Both the position numbers and the translations under genes were made by a program. A stretch of DNA of 64,000 nt from Cryobacterium suzukii (GTDB lineage: Bacteria > Actinomycetota > Actinomycetes > Actinomycetales > Microbacteriaceae): contig NZ_SOHJ01000014.1 in the NCBI RefSeq assembly GCF_004403185.1, positions 306,658 through 370,657 of the forward strand. Reading direction: 5' to 3'. Below, one piece after another: positions 8,547-17,920 of this stretch. The number at the start of each line of letters is the position of its first letter. Within the stretch, counting starts at the first letter, position 1. A model generated the notes under the pieces. That model was not told where the DNA came from and ran no database searches. It worked only from the letters and a program-made list of their open reading frames with translations.

Positions 8547-9306
8547 GTGCGGCCTCGGCGGCCTCGCGTGCGCCGGTTCGGCTGATGCCCATCCCCATTA
8601 CGCCCCACAGTGTTACGCGGGCCATCGCCTCCACGGCGATCCTTGGACTCATCTTGGACGCTCCGCGTACCCGCTCGACGAACGTGATCGGCACCTCGAC
8701 CACGCGCAGGTCGGCCCGCACGGCGTGCAGGAGCATCTCGATCTGAAAGCAATAGCCGAGGCTGTCCACGCTGGACAGATCCATCCGCTCGAGGGCCAGG
8801 GCCGAGTACACCCGGTAGCCGCCGGTAGCGTCTCGTTGGGGCAGCCGCAATATCAGCCGGGAATAGAATGACCCTCCGCGCGAGAGAGCGCGCCGGTGCC
8901 AGGGCCAATTCTCGATGGCTCCGCCGGGCACCCAGCGTGACCCCATCACGACGTCGGCGGTGTCGGCCGCCGCCAGCAAACTCGTGAGCTGCTCCGGCAA
9001 GTGGGAGCCGTCGGCATCTATTTGCACCAGTTGGGTATATCCGCGGGCCAGGCCCCAGCCGAAGCCGTCGAGGTACGCCGCCCCGAGGCCGGTCTTCTCG
9101 GTGCGATGCAGCACGTGAACGCTCGGATCCCGGGCCGCCAGGCTGTCGGCGAGTGCGCCGGTGCCGTCGGGGGAGGAATCATCGACGACCAGGATGTGCA
9201 CGTCGGGCACACTGGAACGCAATCGATCTACGATCGAGGCAATGTTTTCGGCCTCGTTATAGGTCGGTACGAGTACCAGGGTTGTGGGCACAGAGTTGGT
9301 GGGCAC
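8536..9306 (-). CDS. polyprenol monophosphomannose synthase (DPM1-like GT2)
   Basis: A 256-residue GT2 enzyme that transfers a sugar, typically mannose from GDP-mannose, to polyprenol phosphate on the inner face of the membrane. Markers are VPTYNEAENI at the N-terminus, VVDDSSPDGTG, the metal-binding QIDADGSH, MGSRWVPGG and the FVERVRGASKMS stretch typical of Ppm1/DPM1. It lacks the C-terminal membrane segments of the long DPM types. The GTG start has GAGGTAA 6 nt upstream, which overlaps the stop of the preceding transferase gene. The pair probably forms a donor-plus-transferase unit. Confidence 0.9.
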   Translation of the reverse strand: MPTNSVPTTLVLVPTYNEAENIASIVDRLRSSVPDVHILVVDDSSPDGTGALADSLAARDPSVHVLHRTEKTGLGAAYLDGFGWGLARGYTQLVQIDADGSHLPEQLTSLLAAADTADVVMGSRWVPGGAIENWPWHRRALSRGGSFYSRLILRLPQRDATGGYRVYSALALERMDLSSVDSLGYCFQIEMLLHAVRADLRVVEVPITFVERVRGASKMSPRIAVEAMARVTLWGVMGMGISRTGAREAAEAARQI

Positions 9307-9310
9307 GACG

Positions 9311-10858
9311 TTACCTCGTCATTTCGATGATGCGGGTGCGGTTGACAAGTGTCGACTGGGCGACGTGGAATCCTTGAAGGGTGAGCGTGCGGACATCCGT
9401 TTCTCTTTTCGAATCTCCACTTCCCGAGTATTGCAGCAGCCAGATGCGGTCGAGGTCCGCTACGGCTGGCAGTGCGTCGGTCAGTGGAGCGACTTCGTCC
9501 CACAGCCAGGTCGTGTCGGAGTAGGGGCGGGTCAGGGCCACGTCGCGCAGGCCGGTAAAGGCCTCGGGGTAGAGGCGCATGGCCAGCCGCGGCAGGCGTG
9601 ACGGGCGCACGCTTTGGTCGAAGACAACGCCATCACCGGGCGTCGCACGAGTGGCGATGATGTCGGCGGCCTGGCGCCAGTCGCTTCCCTCGTTCTTACC
9701 GAAGTCACCGCGCTGCACGGCGTAAGCCGGCACGATCACGGCCACAAGTGCCAGCACAGTCGCTGCCCGTAACCAATTGTTGGCGAGCGCCGCAACGCCC
9801 ACTGCAATCACGATACCCACCGCGGGAGCGCAGAGCGACAGGTAGCGTAACGAATACATCGGGGTGACCAACTGGGTGCCGATGAGCAGAATGGCGCTGG
9901 GTATCACCATCCAGGCCAGAAAAATCGCCAGTCCCGCCCGATCAGGCAGCCCGGCTGACTGATTCGGGCCGCGGCGCCGCAGGAACACCGCGAGCACCGC
10001 CACGATGATGAGCGCCCATGCCACGATCGCCACCGGAATAGTGTCGAACCATTGCATCACCGCCGCCTCGGAAACCGTCACCTGTGGCCGTCGGCCGATG
10101 AACGCGATCTGTTCCCGTTGCGCGGAACCTGCCAGAAACATCGGGGCGGCCAGCAGCAGGCCGAGCGCGCTCGCGGCTACCCAGACGACAACAATGCGCC
10201 ACAGCGGATGCCGGCGCGCCAACACCAGAACCACCACCGCGTGCACCGGCAGCAACAGCGCCAGGAATAGGAAGACGTAGATACCGAGCGCGAGCAGCAG
10301 GGCATACCCGCCCCAGAGCAGGAGCTGGCGTCGCCGATGGGCGCCTGCGCTGCGCACCGCGTGCACGAGCAGCACGGTGAGCCAGACCCCGATGGCAGTC
10401 GCAATGGCGGTGGATCGTGCTTCGGAGCCCATATAAGTGACCCGGGGAATCAGAGCGAAGATCAGGCCGCCGCCGATGGCCACTCGTGACGCCATGAAGA
10501 ACCGGGCCAGAACGACAGTCCCCGACGCGGCAACACCGATCGCGATCGCACTCGGCAGTCGGGTGGAGAGCTCTGAAGTGCCGAACAGATCGATCCAGCC
10601 GTGCAGAAACAGGTAGTACACGCCGTGCACGGCATCGACGTTGTCGAGCATGCCGAACAGCGAGGGCAGCGATCGTTCAGCCGACATGATGCTCGCAGCC
10701 TCATCGCCCCAATACGATGGCTGCCAGGACCAAGCGAACGACACCAGAAAGGCCACGAGGCCGACGAAACCTGCCGACCAGCCGGGAGAGCGCCGCATCC
10801 ACGGGTGTCGTCCGGGTACCAGGGATACCGTGAGGTGCGAAGCGAGAACGGAGGTCAC
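9311..10858 (-). CDS. GT39-like polyprenol-phosphate-sugar glycosyltransferase, multi-spanning
   Basis: A 515-residue membrane protein with about 10-12 hydrophobic segments and a soluble C-terminal part from about residue 385. The first extracytoplasmic loop holds WGDEA (about residues 50-54), the acidic motif of GT39/GT-C enzymes that use polyprenol-phosphate sugars. The polyprenol-phosphate-mannose-type synthase gene follows after 4 nt, so the likely role is glycosylation outside the membrane of a protein or envelope polymer. The GTG at 10858 has a weak ribosome site; an ATG 20 codons later (MRRSPGWS) is an alternative start. Confidence 0.85.
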   Translation of the reverse strand: MTSVLASHLTVSLVPGRHPWMRRSPGWSAGFVGLVAFLVSFAWSWQPSYWGDEAASIMSAERSLPSLFGMLDNVDAVHGVYYLFLHGWIDLFGTSELSTRLPSAIAIGVAASGTVVLARFFMASRVAIGGGLIFALIPRVTYMGSEARSTAIATAIGVWLTVLLVHAVRSAGAHRRRQLLLWGGYALLLALGIYVFLFLALLLPVHAVVVLVLARRHPLWRIVVVWVAASALGLLLAAPMFLAGSAQREQIAFIGRRPQVTVSEAAVMQWFDTIPVAIVAWALIIVAVLAVFLRRRGPNQSAGLPDRAGLAIFLAWMVIPSAILLIGTQLVTPMYSLRYLSLCAPAVGIVIAVGVAALANNWLRAATVLALVAVIVPAYAVQRGDFGKNEGSDWRQAADIIATRATPGDGVVFDQSVRPSRLPRLAMRLYPEAFTGLRDVALTRPYSDTTWLWDEVAPLTDALPAVADLDRIWLLQYSGSGDSKRETDVRTLTLQGFHVAQSTLVNRTRIIEMTR

Positions 10859-10988
10859 CCCATGAACCTACCCAGCAATGGTTAACGGGAGCCTTCGAAA
10901 CCCCCCGAGTTGTCTGCGAAGACCAATCCTTTCACTCGTCGGCCTCGGCAGGGGTTTGCGGTATGGAGCCAACAGCTAGGCTTTCGCC

Positions 10989-11834
10989 ATGACTCCAGGC
11001 GCCGCAATTGACCAAGCCAGCATCGCCGCAGCGAGCATGGTCGGCGTTGCTGTCGCCCAGTTCGCGCCGGGGCCTGATCGGGCGCACAATCGCGCCGTGC
11101 TGCGACAGCTCGCCACCACGGCCGCCGCGCGCGGCGCCCACCTCGTGGTCTTTCCCGAGTACTCCGCCTTCTTCGAGCCGAAACTTGGGCCGTCGTTTGT
11201 GGCGGCAGCCGAACCGCTCGATGGAGAATTCGTTACGGCGCTGGCCGCGCTCGCCGCAGAACTGAGCGTTCACATTGTCGCTGGCATGCTCGAAACGACC
11301 GCGGACCCGGCCCGGTTTTCCAACACTCTCGTCGCCGTCGATCCATCCGGACGCCTCGTGGCGACCTACCGCAAACTGCACCTCTACGATGCGTTCGGTG
11401 ATCGCGAATCCCAGTGGGTGCTGCCGGGCACAGTGACCGACCCGGAGATTTTTGACGTCGGCGGACTGCGGGTGGCGCTGCAAACCTGCTACGACGTGCG
11501 CTTTCCCGAGGTCACGCGTCGGCTCGTCGATGCTGGGGCCACCCTGGTGCTCGTGCCGTCCGAGTGGGTGCGGGGTCCTCTCAAAGAACACCACTGGCGT
11601 ACCTTGCTCACGGCCCGGGCACTGGAGAACACTGTTTTTCTGGCCGCGGCCGATCACACACCGCCGATCGGCGTGGGTACCAGCCTCATCATCGACCCGA
11701 TGGGAGTTGCTTTGGTCAGTCTCGGTGAAAGCGCGGATGTCGCCGTCGCGTTCCTGGCGCCAGAGCGGGTCGCCGCCGTGCGGGCGATCAATCCGGCCCT
11801 CGAGCTTCGGCGATTCGCGGTCGTTCCGCGCTGA
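10989..11834 (+). CDS. carbon-nitrogen hydrolase (nitrilase superfamily, Nit1-like amidase)
   Basis: A 281-residue soluble amidase. The Glu-Lys-Cys triad is visible as E57 (FPEYSAFF), K129 (YRKLHLYDAFG) and C167 (QTCYDVRFPE). The sequence around K129 and C167 resembles the deaminated glutathione amidase/Nit1 branch; the substrate is not established. The ATG at 10989 lies 6 nt after TAGGCT (10977-10982), a -10 box that would give a leaderless mRNA. The gene is convergent with the DUF7882 gene, 4 nt apart, with no terminator seen between them. Confidence 0.9.
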   Translation: MTPGAAIDQASIAAASMVGVAVAQFAPGPDRAHNRAVLRQLATTAAARGAHLVVFPEYSAFFEPKLGPSFVAAAEPLDGEFVTALAALAAELSVHIVAGMLETTADPARFSNTLVAVDPSGRLVATYRKLHLYDAFGDRESQWVLPGTVTDPEIFDVGGLRVALQTCYDVRFPEVTRRLVDAGATLVLVPSEWVRGPLKEHHWRTLLTARALENTVFLAAADHTPPIGVGTSLIIDPMGVALVSLGESADVAVAFLAPERVAAVRAINPALELRRFAVVPR

Positions 11835-11838
11835 ATGC

Positions 11839-12231
11839 TCAGCGCTCGGTGACACTGGCCTTGGTTGCGCGGGTCTGTGCGGCTGCGCGGATGCCGATGG
11901 CCGGTTCGATCTTGGCAGCCGCGTTGGCGTCGACTGCGGCGCTCTCTTCGGCGGTGACGACTAGTCCTTGCGCGCTGTTGGCCGAACGGGTGAGCTGGGC
12001 GACCCAGTTCGGGTTGATGGTCGGCGCGTGGCCACCGGCAAACTTGAAGTACAGCGGAATCGCTGGATGCAGCCAGGCTGAGCTGCGGCCGTCGCCGACC
12101 ACAGCGGCGTCACGCCAGGACAGCAGAAAGCTCTCGCCGCGGCGCAGTTTTTGAATGATCACGAGCTGCAGGTGTGCCAACATTCGGTCTTCGAATTCCA
12201 CGACGACACGGTCATACGTGAGAGTACCCAT
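11839..12231 (-). CDS. DUF7882 family protein (often mislabelled ATP-dependent DNA ligase)
   Basis: A 130-residue protein. The ATG at 12231 begins MGTLTYDRVVVEFEDR, which matches the N-terminus of a small Microbacteriaceae family. LAHLQLVIIQKLRRGESF, SSAWLHPAIPLYFKF and the asparagine-tryptophan region before LTRSANSAQGL are recognisable. Databases often call these proteins DNA ligases, but no ligase motif (KxDG lysine) is present. The C-terminal 35 residues are Ala-rich. Function unknown; family assignment is from memory of the pattern. Confidence 0.8.
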   Translation of the reverse strand: MGTLTYDRVVVEFEDRMLAHLQLVIIQKLRRGESFLLSWRDAAVVGDGRSSAWLHPAIPLYFKFAGGHAPTINPNWVAQLTRSANSAQGLVVTAEESAAVDANAAAKIEPAIGIRAAAQTRATKASVTER

Positions 12232-12400
12232 GATCGCCACATCCACTTCGTTGATCGGTTGCGCGTTGATCGGTTGCGTTGGCTGGGATCCGGAAGCCAG
12301 ATGCAGGAAGCGGGAACGAATGAAGGCGAAGCCTGCAGTGTGGCGTGGAACCGGATACCACACCCTACTGTCCTCTGTTCGGGGGGTAAATTCAAGGTTT

Positions 12401-13486
12401 TTAGAAAGTGCCTGGCTCACTCGCCGTCGCCACGATCGGCAGGGGAACGGCGAATTCGAGCCGGAGCAGGATCTCGAGTGGGCGTTCGATCTGACCGAAA
12501 TGCCCGGCTCCTGGAATGGTGCTGATCACGCAGTTCGGCACGGCAGCGCGCAGTCGTTCGTCATCGTCGGCCGTCATGAACACATCGTGGTCACCGTGCA
12601 CTGAACGCACCGGGCAAGAGATTTGCGCCCACCAGGCGGCGGCGTCGTAGGCGCCGGCCCGCACGGCCGCGCGAACGAAACAGTCTGGCCTAACCTCGTT
12701 GCCGAGTGCTGCGACGACCGTCGGGGCGACAGCCCCCGGCCGGCTGAACAGCGGTGCTACGAGGGCGCGTAGCAGACCGAGGCGTGCGACCGCCCGCACC
12801 AAACCGCGGCCGAGGGGGCCCGCGAGCCGCAGTATCCGCATGGTCAGGAGCAGCGCCGTGAATCCTGGCAACACCGAGAACTGGCGAATCGGGTGACGGA
12901 CGCTGTCCTGGATCGAAAACGAGGTGGCCGAGATCAGGCCGACGGATGCCGTGGCGCGCTTTTCGCTCGCCGCCAGCTGCAGCGCGATGAACCCGCCCAT
13001 GGAGTGACCGACAACGTTCCAGCGTTCGTAGCCGAGGGAGCGCGCAGTGTCGGCGACCAACTCGGCCATCGACTCGACGCCAAATGCCGACTCATTGGAG
13101 GTCAGGGGGGAGTCGCCCCACCCCGGCAGGTCGGGAATGATGAGATCGGTCAGGTCGCGGCTGGTCGCATCGGAGGCCTGCAGTAAGGGGGTCCACGTCG
13201 TCCACGACCCGGCGGCGCCGTGCAGCAGAATGGTTGCGGTGTCGCTCGCGGTACGGCGCCCGTGCCGAACCACGACCGTTCCGCCCCGAAGGCGCATGGT
13301 GCTCGTGGTCAGGCCGAAGTGACGAGCATCGGCGTCGAGGGGAAAAGGACTGTACCCCAACGCTGTGGCGGGTGGTGCTGGCTGTGGTCGGGCGGGCACC
13401 AGCGGGCCGGGCGTGGGAGCATCCACGGGACCGAGCGGTGCCACGGTGTGGTTTCGGTTCGCTGGTGGGGACATCAGGATGCTCAT
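12401..13486 (-). CDS. alpha/beta hydrolase
   Basis: A 361-residue hydrolase with a 60-residue Pro-rich N-terminal extension and no clear signal peptide. The oxyanion motif is LLHGAAGSW (about 87-95), the nucleophile is S162 in GHSMGG, the acid is in VHGDHDVF, and the histidine is in GAGHFGQIE near residue 330. The cap domain (about 195-270) is rich in Leu and Arg. The substrate cannot be told from sequence; esterase, lipase or haloperoxidase-like activities are possible. It stands alone, reading away from the reductase gene at 13683. Confidence 0.88.
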   Translation of the reverse strand: MSILMSPPANRNHTVAPLGPVDAPTPGPLVPARPQPAPPATALGYSPFPLDADARHFGLTTSTMRLRGGTVVVRHGRRTASDTATILLHGAAGSWTTWTPLLQASDATSRDLTDLIIPDLPGWGDSPLTSNESAFGVESMAELVADTARSLGYERWNVVGHSMGGFIALQLAASEKRATASVGLISATSFSIQDSVRHPIRQFSVLPGFTALLLTMRILRLAGPLGRGLVRAVARLGLLRALVAPLFSRPGAVAPTVVAALGNEVRPDCFVRAAVRAGAYDAAAWWAQISCPVRSVHGDHDVFMTADDDERLRAAVPNCVISTIPGAGHFGQIERPLEILLRLEFAVPLPIVATASEPGTF

Positions 13487-13682
13487 GGTGGTAGTTCGTT
13501 GCCGCGGTCAAACCGGATTGCCTAATCGAATGACCCGAGCAGCCGAACATACAGTCAATTGGCAGGTAGGAATATCGTGCGGCTGCGATCCGTTTTCGCC
13601 TACGGATGCACAGGACTTCCCTGGATCCTCCCAGTAGAACGTGTCCGGTCTGACCGACCGGATGATTTAGAAAGAAGTGCCC

Positions 13683-14756
13683 GTGAAACTCTTTTCTCCG
13701 CTTAACCTTGGCGACCTTGAACTCCCCAACCGTCTCGTCATGGCGCCGCTGACCCGCATCCGCTCCGGCCAGTCCGGTGTTCCCGGTGAACTCGTTGCCC
13801 GGTACTACACGCAGCGCGCTTCGCTCGGCCTGATCGTGAGCGAAGGTACTTACCCGAGCCACGCTGGCCAGGGTTTCACTGGCCAGCCCGGGCTCGTCGA
13901 ACCAGAACAGCTTGCTGGCTGGAAAGTCGTTACCGACTCGGTACACGCTGCTGGCGGCCGCATCGTCGCCCAGATCATGCACGCCGGCCGGGTCACGCAC
14001 GAAGCGACCACCGGCGGCTACCCGGTCGTCGCGCCGAGCGCCATCGCCGTCAAAGGCACCACGCGCACCTATGACGGCAAGAAGGACTACCCGGTGCCGC
14101 ACGCTCTTACCAGCGACGAGCTGGGCGGCATTCTGGACGAATTCGTGCAGGCCTCGAAGAACGCCATCGCGGCCGGATTCGACGGCGTCGAGCTGCACGG
14201 TGCCAACGGCTACCTGCTCCATGAGTTCTTGTCGCCGGCCTCCAACGTGCGGGACGATTCCTTTGGCGGCTCGCCCGAAAAGCGCGCGGGGTTTGTCATC
14301 GATGTGGTGACCGCAGTCGCCCTCGCGATCGGCGCCGACCGGGTGGGCCTTCGAATCTCACCCGAGCACAACATTCAAGATGCGCTCGAAACGGATGCCG
14401 ACGACCTCGCGGCCACCTATGGCGTTCTTATTGACGGGCTTGCCCAGCTCGACTTGGCGTACCTGAGCGTGCTCCATGCCGACCCACGAAGCGAATTCGT
14501 GCAGAACCTGCGGGCCCGCTTTGACGGTGTCTTCCTGATCAACAGCGGCTTCAGCGCCATCACCGCGCGTGATGAAGCCCTCGCCCTCGTGCGTGACGAC
14601 ATCGCCGACGCCGTCGTGGTCGGTCGTGCGGCCATTGCCAATCCCGACCTGGTGCGCCGCTGGCGCGACGACCTGCCCGTGAACGAGCCCAACCCGCTCA
14701 CCTATTATGCCGACGGCGCAGAGGGCTACACCGACTACCCGGCCCTGGCTTCCTAA
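13683..14756 (+). CDS. NADH:flavin oxidoreductase, old yellow enzyme family (ene-reductase)
   Basis: A 357-residue FMN TIM-barrel enzyme reducing activated C=C bonds with NAD(P)H. Markers are the N-terminal MAPLTRIRS, QIMHAGRVTH, GFDGVELHGANGYLLHEFLSP, NVRDDSFGGS and the phosphate-binding VVGRAAIANPDL. The start at GTG 13683 is favoured by AAAGAAG 5 nt upstream; GTG at 13677, two codons earlier, is also possible. The His-Gly-Ala-Asn and HAGR residues expected for substrate binding are present. No partner gene indicates a substrate; such enzymes often act in detoxification of electrophiles. Confidence 0.93.
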   Translation: MKLFSPLNLGDLELPNRLVMAPLTRIRSGQSGVPGELVARYYTQRASLGLIVSEGTYPSHAGQGFTGQPGLVEPEQLAGWKVVTDSVHAAGGRIVAQIMHAGRVTHEATTGGYPVVAPSAIAVKGTTRTYDGKKDYPVPHALTSDELGGILDEFVQASKNAIAAGFDGVELHGANGYLLHEFLSPASNVRDDSFGGSPEKRAGFVIDVVTAVALAIGADRVGLRISPEHNIQDALETDADDLAATYGVLIDGLAQLDLAYLSVLHADPRSEFVQNLRARFDGVFLINSGFSAITARDEALALVRDDIADAVVVGRAAIANPDLVRRWRDDLPVNEPNPLTYYADGAEGYTDYPALAS

Positions 14757-14787
14757 CCCCTCGTTCAACCCGCTTCACCCGGGTCGG

Positions 14788-14884
14788 GTGCATAACTCCT
14801 GCAATTCGGGGGTCGTCGGCGAAAATTCCGCGTCAGGTGCGGGGTTCAGCACGCGCTGCCACAGAAATTGCAGGAGTTGTGCAC
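14788..14884. repeat. 97-bp palindromic intergenic element, copy A
   Basis: The ends GTGCATAACTCCTGCAATT (14788-14806) and AATTGCAGGAGTTGTGCAC (14866-14884) are 19-bp inverted repeats with one mismatch. The element sits between two convergent genes. A second element with the same core ends (GCATAACTCCTGCA) is at 46157-46248. Size and placement resemble REP or MITE-like repeats; it could also act as a bidirectional terminator. Confidence 0.7.
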
Positions 14885-14898
14885 GCGGGGGTATGCGT

Positions 14899-16098
14899 TT
14901 AGCTTCGCGACAGGGCCGCGAGCTGCTCCGACGCCTGCTCCAGGAGTTCTACCTTCTTGCAGTAGGCGAACCGCACCAGGGGTGCGTATTCCGAGCGGTG
15001 GGCGGGGGAGCAGAACGCGGTGATCGGCACCGCGACCACACCAGCCAGCTCCGGCAGGCTTCGGCACAGCTCTGCGCCATCCGTGAACCCGAGCGGCGTC
15101 GCATCCGCCACGATGAAGTATGAGCCCTGCGGCAGCGTGATGTCGAAGCCGGCCGCGCGCAGCCCGGTAGCAAGCACATCGCGTTTGTGCTTCAGTTCGG
15201 CGGCAATGCGTGTGAAGTACGAATCGGGAAGGTCGAGCCCCGCTGCGATCGCGGGTTGGAACGGCGCCGCATTCACATAGGTGAGAAACTGTTTGACCGC
15301 GAGGATTGCCGTGATGATCTCGGACGGGCCAGACACCCAGCCCACCTTCCAGCCGGTAAGGCTGAACGTCTTGCCGCCCGAGGAAATGGTGACCGTTCGA
15401 TTCCACGCTCCCGGCAGGGTAGCGATCGGAATGTGCGGCGTTCCGAACGTGAGGTGCTCGTACACCTCGTCGGTGACGATGATCGCGTCGTGCCGTTGCG
15501 CGAGCTCGACGATCAGCTCCAAAGCCTGCCGGGAAAAAATCGCGCCGGTGGGATTGTGTGGATCGTTCACGATGATCAGCCGGGTGCGGTCGGTGACGGT
15601 TGCCCGCAGCACGTCGAGGTCCGGTTGAAAGTCGGGTGCCCGTAGCGGCACTGGTCGATGGATGCCGCCGCCGAGGCCGATCAGACCGCCGTAGGCATCG
15701 TAGAACGGCTCAAAGGTGACGACTTCGTCACCCGGCTCGATCAGCGCCAGAATGGTGGCTGCGAGAGCTTCCGTAGCCCCCGCAGTGACGAGAATTTCGC
15801 TGCCCGGGTCGAGGGTCAGCGCATAGAACCGGTGCTGGTGCCGGGAGATCGCCTCCAGCAGCACCGGCTGGCCCCGGCCGGGCGGATACTGGTTGACCCC
15901 GTCGCTGATGGCTTGGCGGGCCGCCTCAAGCACTACGGCTGGCCCGTCTTCATCGGGAAAACCCTGCCCGAGGTTGATCGCACCGGTGCGCACCGCGAGC
16001 GCGCTCATCTCGGCGAAGATGCTGGCTGAGACGGTGCCATCAGCGGCGAGAAGTCCAGCCCCGCGCGCCGTGCGTCGCCACGCGCCGGAAATGGTCAT
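14899..16098 (-). CDS. class I/II pyridoxal-phosphate aminotransferase
   Basis: A 399-residue PLP enzyme with the fold type I plan. NLGQGFPDEDGP (about 42-53), NQYPPGRGQP, VTAGATEA, NDPHNPTGA, TDEVYEHL and the PLP lysine K243 in SSGGKTFSLTGWK are visible. This pattern is shared by the actinobacterial proteins annotated as DapC-like N-succinyldiaminopimelate aminotransferase and by kynurenine/methionine aminotransferases, so the amino donor is uncertain. It faces the htrA-like gene across a 146-nt divergent region. Confidence 0.9.
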   Translation of the reverse strand: MTISGAWRRTARGAGLLAADGTVSASIFAEMSALAVRTGAINLGQGFPDEDGPAVVLEAARQAISDGVNQYPPGRGQPVLLEAISRHQHRFYALTLDPGSEILVTAGATEALAATILALIEPGDEVVTFEPFYDAYGGLIGLGGGIHRPVPLRAPDFQPDLDVLRATVTDRTRLIIVNDPHNPTGAIFSRQALELIVELAQRHDAIIVTDEVYEHLTFGTPHIPIATLPGAWNRTVTISSGGKTFSLTGWKVGWVSGPSEIITAILAVKQFLTYVNAAPFQPAIAAGLDLPDSYFTRIAAELKHKRDVLATGLRAAGFDITLPQGSYFIVADATPLGFTDGAELCRSLPELAGVVAVPITAFCSPAHRSEYAPLVRFAYCKKVELLEQASEQLAALSRS

Positions 16099-16244
16099 CG
16101 CTGGCTTGCCTGTGTCGAGTGCTGCATGGTTTCCAAACTATCGCTTAGGCAACGTCTCGGCATGATCATTGAATGCTCACAGTGTGTACATATCGAACGT
16201 TCAGGTTTTGGCGCAAAGCTGGCAACGCTTGGAAGGAGCACCCG

Positions 16245-17849
16245 ATGACCGACAACACCAAAGATTCCGGCAGCACCCCTGATCCGGCTGATGATACCGC
16301 CGCTTTTGCTGTGAATGATTCCGGCGAGGCTACCCCTCCCACTGCCCCACCCTCGGTACCGCCTACCGACGCCCCGGCCGCGCCCTCGGCCCCGACCGGG
16401 CCGCCGGCGAATGTCGTGCCCGCTGTGCCGGTCGTGAACGCACCGACCCTGCCGGCTCACGACGTCCCCGACGCCGCTCAAACCGTTGCTTACCCGACGG
16501 ATGCCTTCGGTCGCCCGGTCGAGTCCGCGACCGCGTCGAGCTCCGCCTACGCTCCGAGCGTCTCGCCACAGGCGTATGCGACCGCTGATGCCTATCCCGG
16601 CCAGCCCTTCGCCTCCTCTAAGGCGAAGGAACCCGGTCGCCGCAAGGGCAGCGTTGCGTTGATCGCCGCGCTCGCCATCGGTGCCCTGGTCGGCGGATCG
16701 TCCGGCGCCGGGATTACCGCCCTCATGATGAGCGGCCAAAACAACGGCGTACCGGTCAGCCAGGCTTCTGGCCCGAGCAATGTCGTCGTCAATAACACCA
16801 AGAGCGTCAACCAGATCACCGCTGTTGCGGCCAAGGCGTCACCGAGTGTCGTGACCATCGACGTCTCCAGCAGCTCCTCCGGAGGAACCGGATCCGGCGT
16901 GATTCTCAGCGATGACGGCTATGTGCTCACCAACACCCACGTGGTCACCCTCGATGGGGCCGCTTCCGACGTGAAAATCGAGGTAAAGAGCAATGACGGC
17001 AAGCTCTACGCCGCCACCCTGGTTGGCACCGACCCGGTCTCCGACCTCGCCGTGATCAAACTGACCGACGCCAGCGGACTCACCCCGATTGCCTGGGGCG
17101 ATTCGTCCGAGCTCAACGTCGGTGACAGCGCCATCGCCATCGGTGCCCCGCTCGGCCTCTCCGGCACGGTCACCGACGGTATCGTCAGTGCCCTCAATCG
17201 CAGCATTACCGTCGCGAGCTCGGCAGCGCCGAGCTCGCCCGACGCCCCAACGCCCGAGGAAGGGCAGGGCCAGAACCCCTTCTTCTTCGACTTTCCAAAC
17301 CAGGACGGCACACCGTCGCAGGGCACCCAAGGCGCCACCGCGAGCATCGCGCTCCCGGTGATTCAGACGGATGCCGCCATCAACCCTGGCAACTCCGGAG
17401 GCGCCCTGCTCAACGGCAGCGGTGAACTGATCGGCATCAACGTGGCCATCGCCAGCGCCGGGAGCACCACCTCGTCGTCCGCCGCTGGCAGCATCGGCGT
17501 CGGATTCTCCATTCCATCGAACTTCGCCAAGCGCATCTCTGAAGAGATCATCGCCAACGGAACGGCCACCCACGGCCTGCTCGGTGCGGGCGTCAAGGAT
17601 GCGTCCAGTTCGACCAGCAGCACCGTCGGCGCCCTCATCAGCACGGTAACCTCTGGCGGTGCCGCCGCCAAGGCCGGTCTGGCCGCGGGCGACGTGGTCA
17701 CCAACTTTAACGGTGTGCCGATCACAGACTCGATCGACCTCACCGCGCAGGTGCGGGTGCTCCCCGCTGGTGGAACCGCCGACCTCACGTATGTGCGGGA
17801 CGGCGAGTCGATCACCATCTCGGTCACGGTCGGCGAGTACTCCAGCTAA
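16245..17849 (+). CDS. HtrA/DegP-like membrane-anchored serine protease with PDZ domain
   Basis: A 534-residue envelope protease. ATG 16245 follows GGAAGGAG. Residues 1-130 are Pro/Ala/Asp-rich and likely cytoplasmic. One membrane helix lies at about 135-160, then the trypsin-like domain with triad H232 (TNTHVVT), D267 (SDLAVIKL) and S384 (GNSGGALL). A Ser/Pro-rich insertion with NPFFFDF separates the Asp and Ser parts. A PDZ domain occupies about 445-530 (LISTVTSGGAAAKAGL). The likely role is quality control of exported proteins. It resembles mycobacterial PepD/HtrA in layout. Confidence 0.93.
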   Translation: MTDNTKDSGSTPDPADDTAAFAVNDSGEATPPTAPPSVPPTDAPAAPSAPTGPPANVVPAVPVVNAPTLPAHDVPDAAQTVAYPTDAFGRPVESATASSSAYAPSVSPQAYATADAYPGQPFASSKAKEPGRRKGSVALIAALAIGALVGGSSGAGITALMMSGQNNGVPVSQASGPSNVVVNNTKSVNQITAVAAKASPSVVTIDVSSSSSGGTGSGVILSDDGYVLTNTHVVTLDGAASDVKIEVKSNDGKLYAATLVGTDPVSDLAVIKLTDASGLTPIAWGDSSELNVGDSAIAIGAPLGLSGTVTDGIVSALNRSITVASSAAPSSPDAPTPEEGQGQNPFFFDFPNQDGTPSQGTQGATASIALPVIQTDAAINPGNSGGALLNGSGELIGINVAIASAGSTTSSSAAGSIGVGFSIPSNFAKRISEEIIANGTATHGLLGAGVKDASSSTSSTVGALISTVTSGGAAAKAGLAAGDVVTNFNGVPITDSIDLTAQVRVLPAGGTADLTYVRDGESITISVTVGEYSS

Positions 17850-17884
17850 CCGCACTCCGCTCCTTCCTGCTCCTTCACGCTCCT

Positions 17885-17920
17885 CTAATCGCGTCGCCGG
17901 TACGCCGGCGGCGCGATTAG
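17885..17920 (+). terminator. hairpin downstream of the htrA-like gene
   Basis: CTAATCGCGTCGCCGG (17885-17900) pairs with CCGGCGGCGCGATTAG (17905-17920) with one G:T pair and a TACG tetraloop. There is no T-tract, so it may act with other factors. Confidence 0.6.

Noticed and set aside
12244..12285. Tandem repeat GTTGATCGGTTGCG upstream of the DUF7882 gene
   Set aside because: Only two copies of about 14 bp in a short gap; too little to assign a regulatory role.
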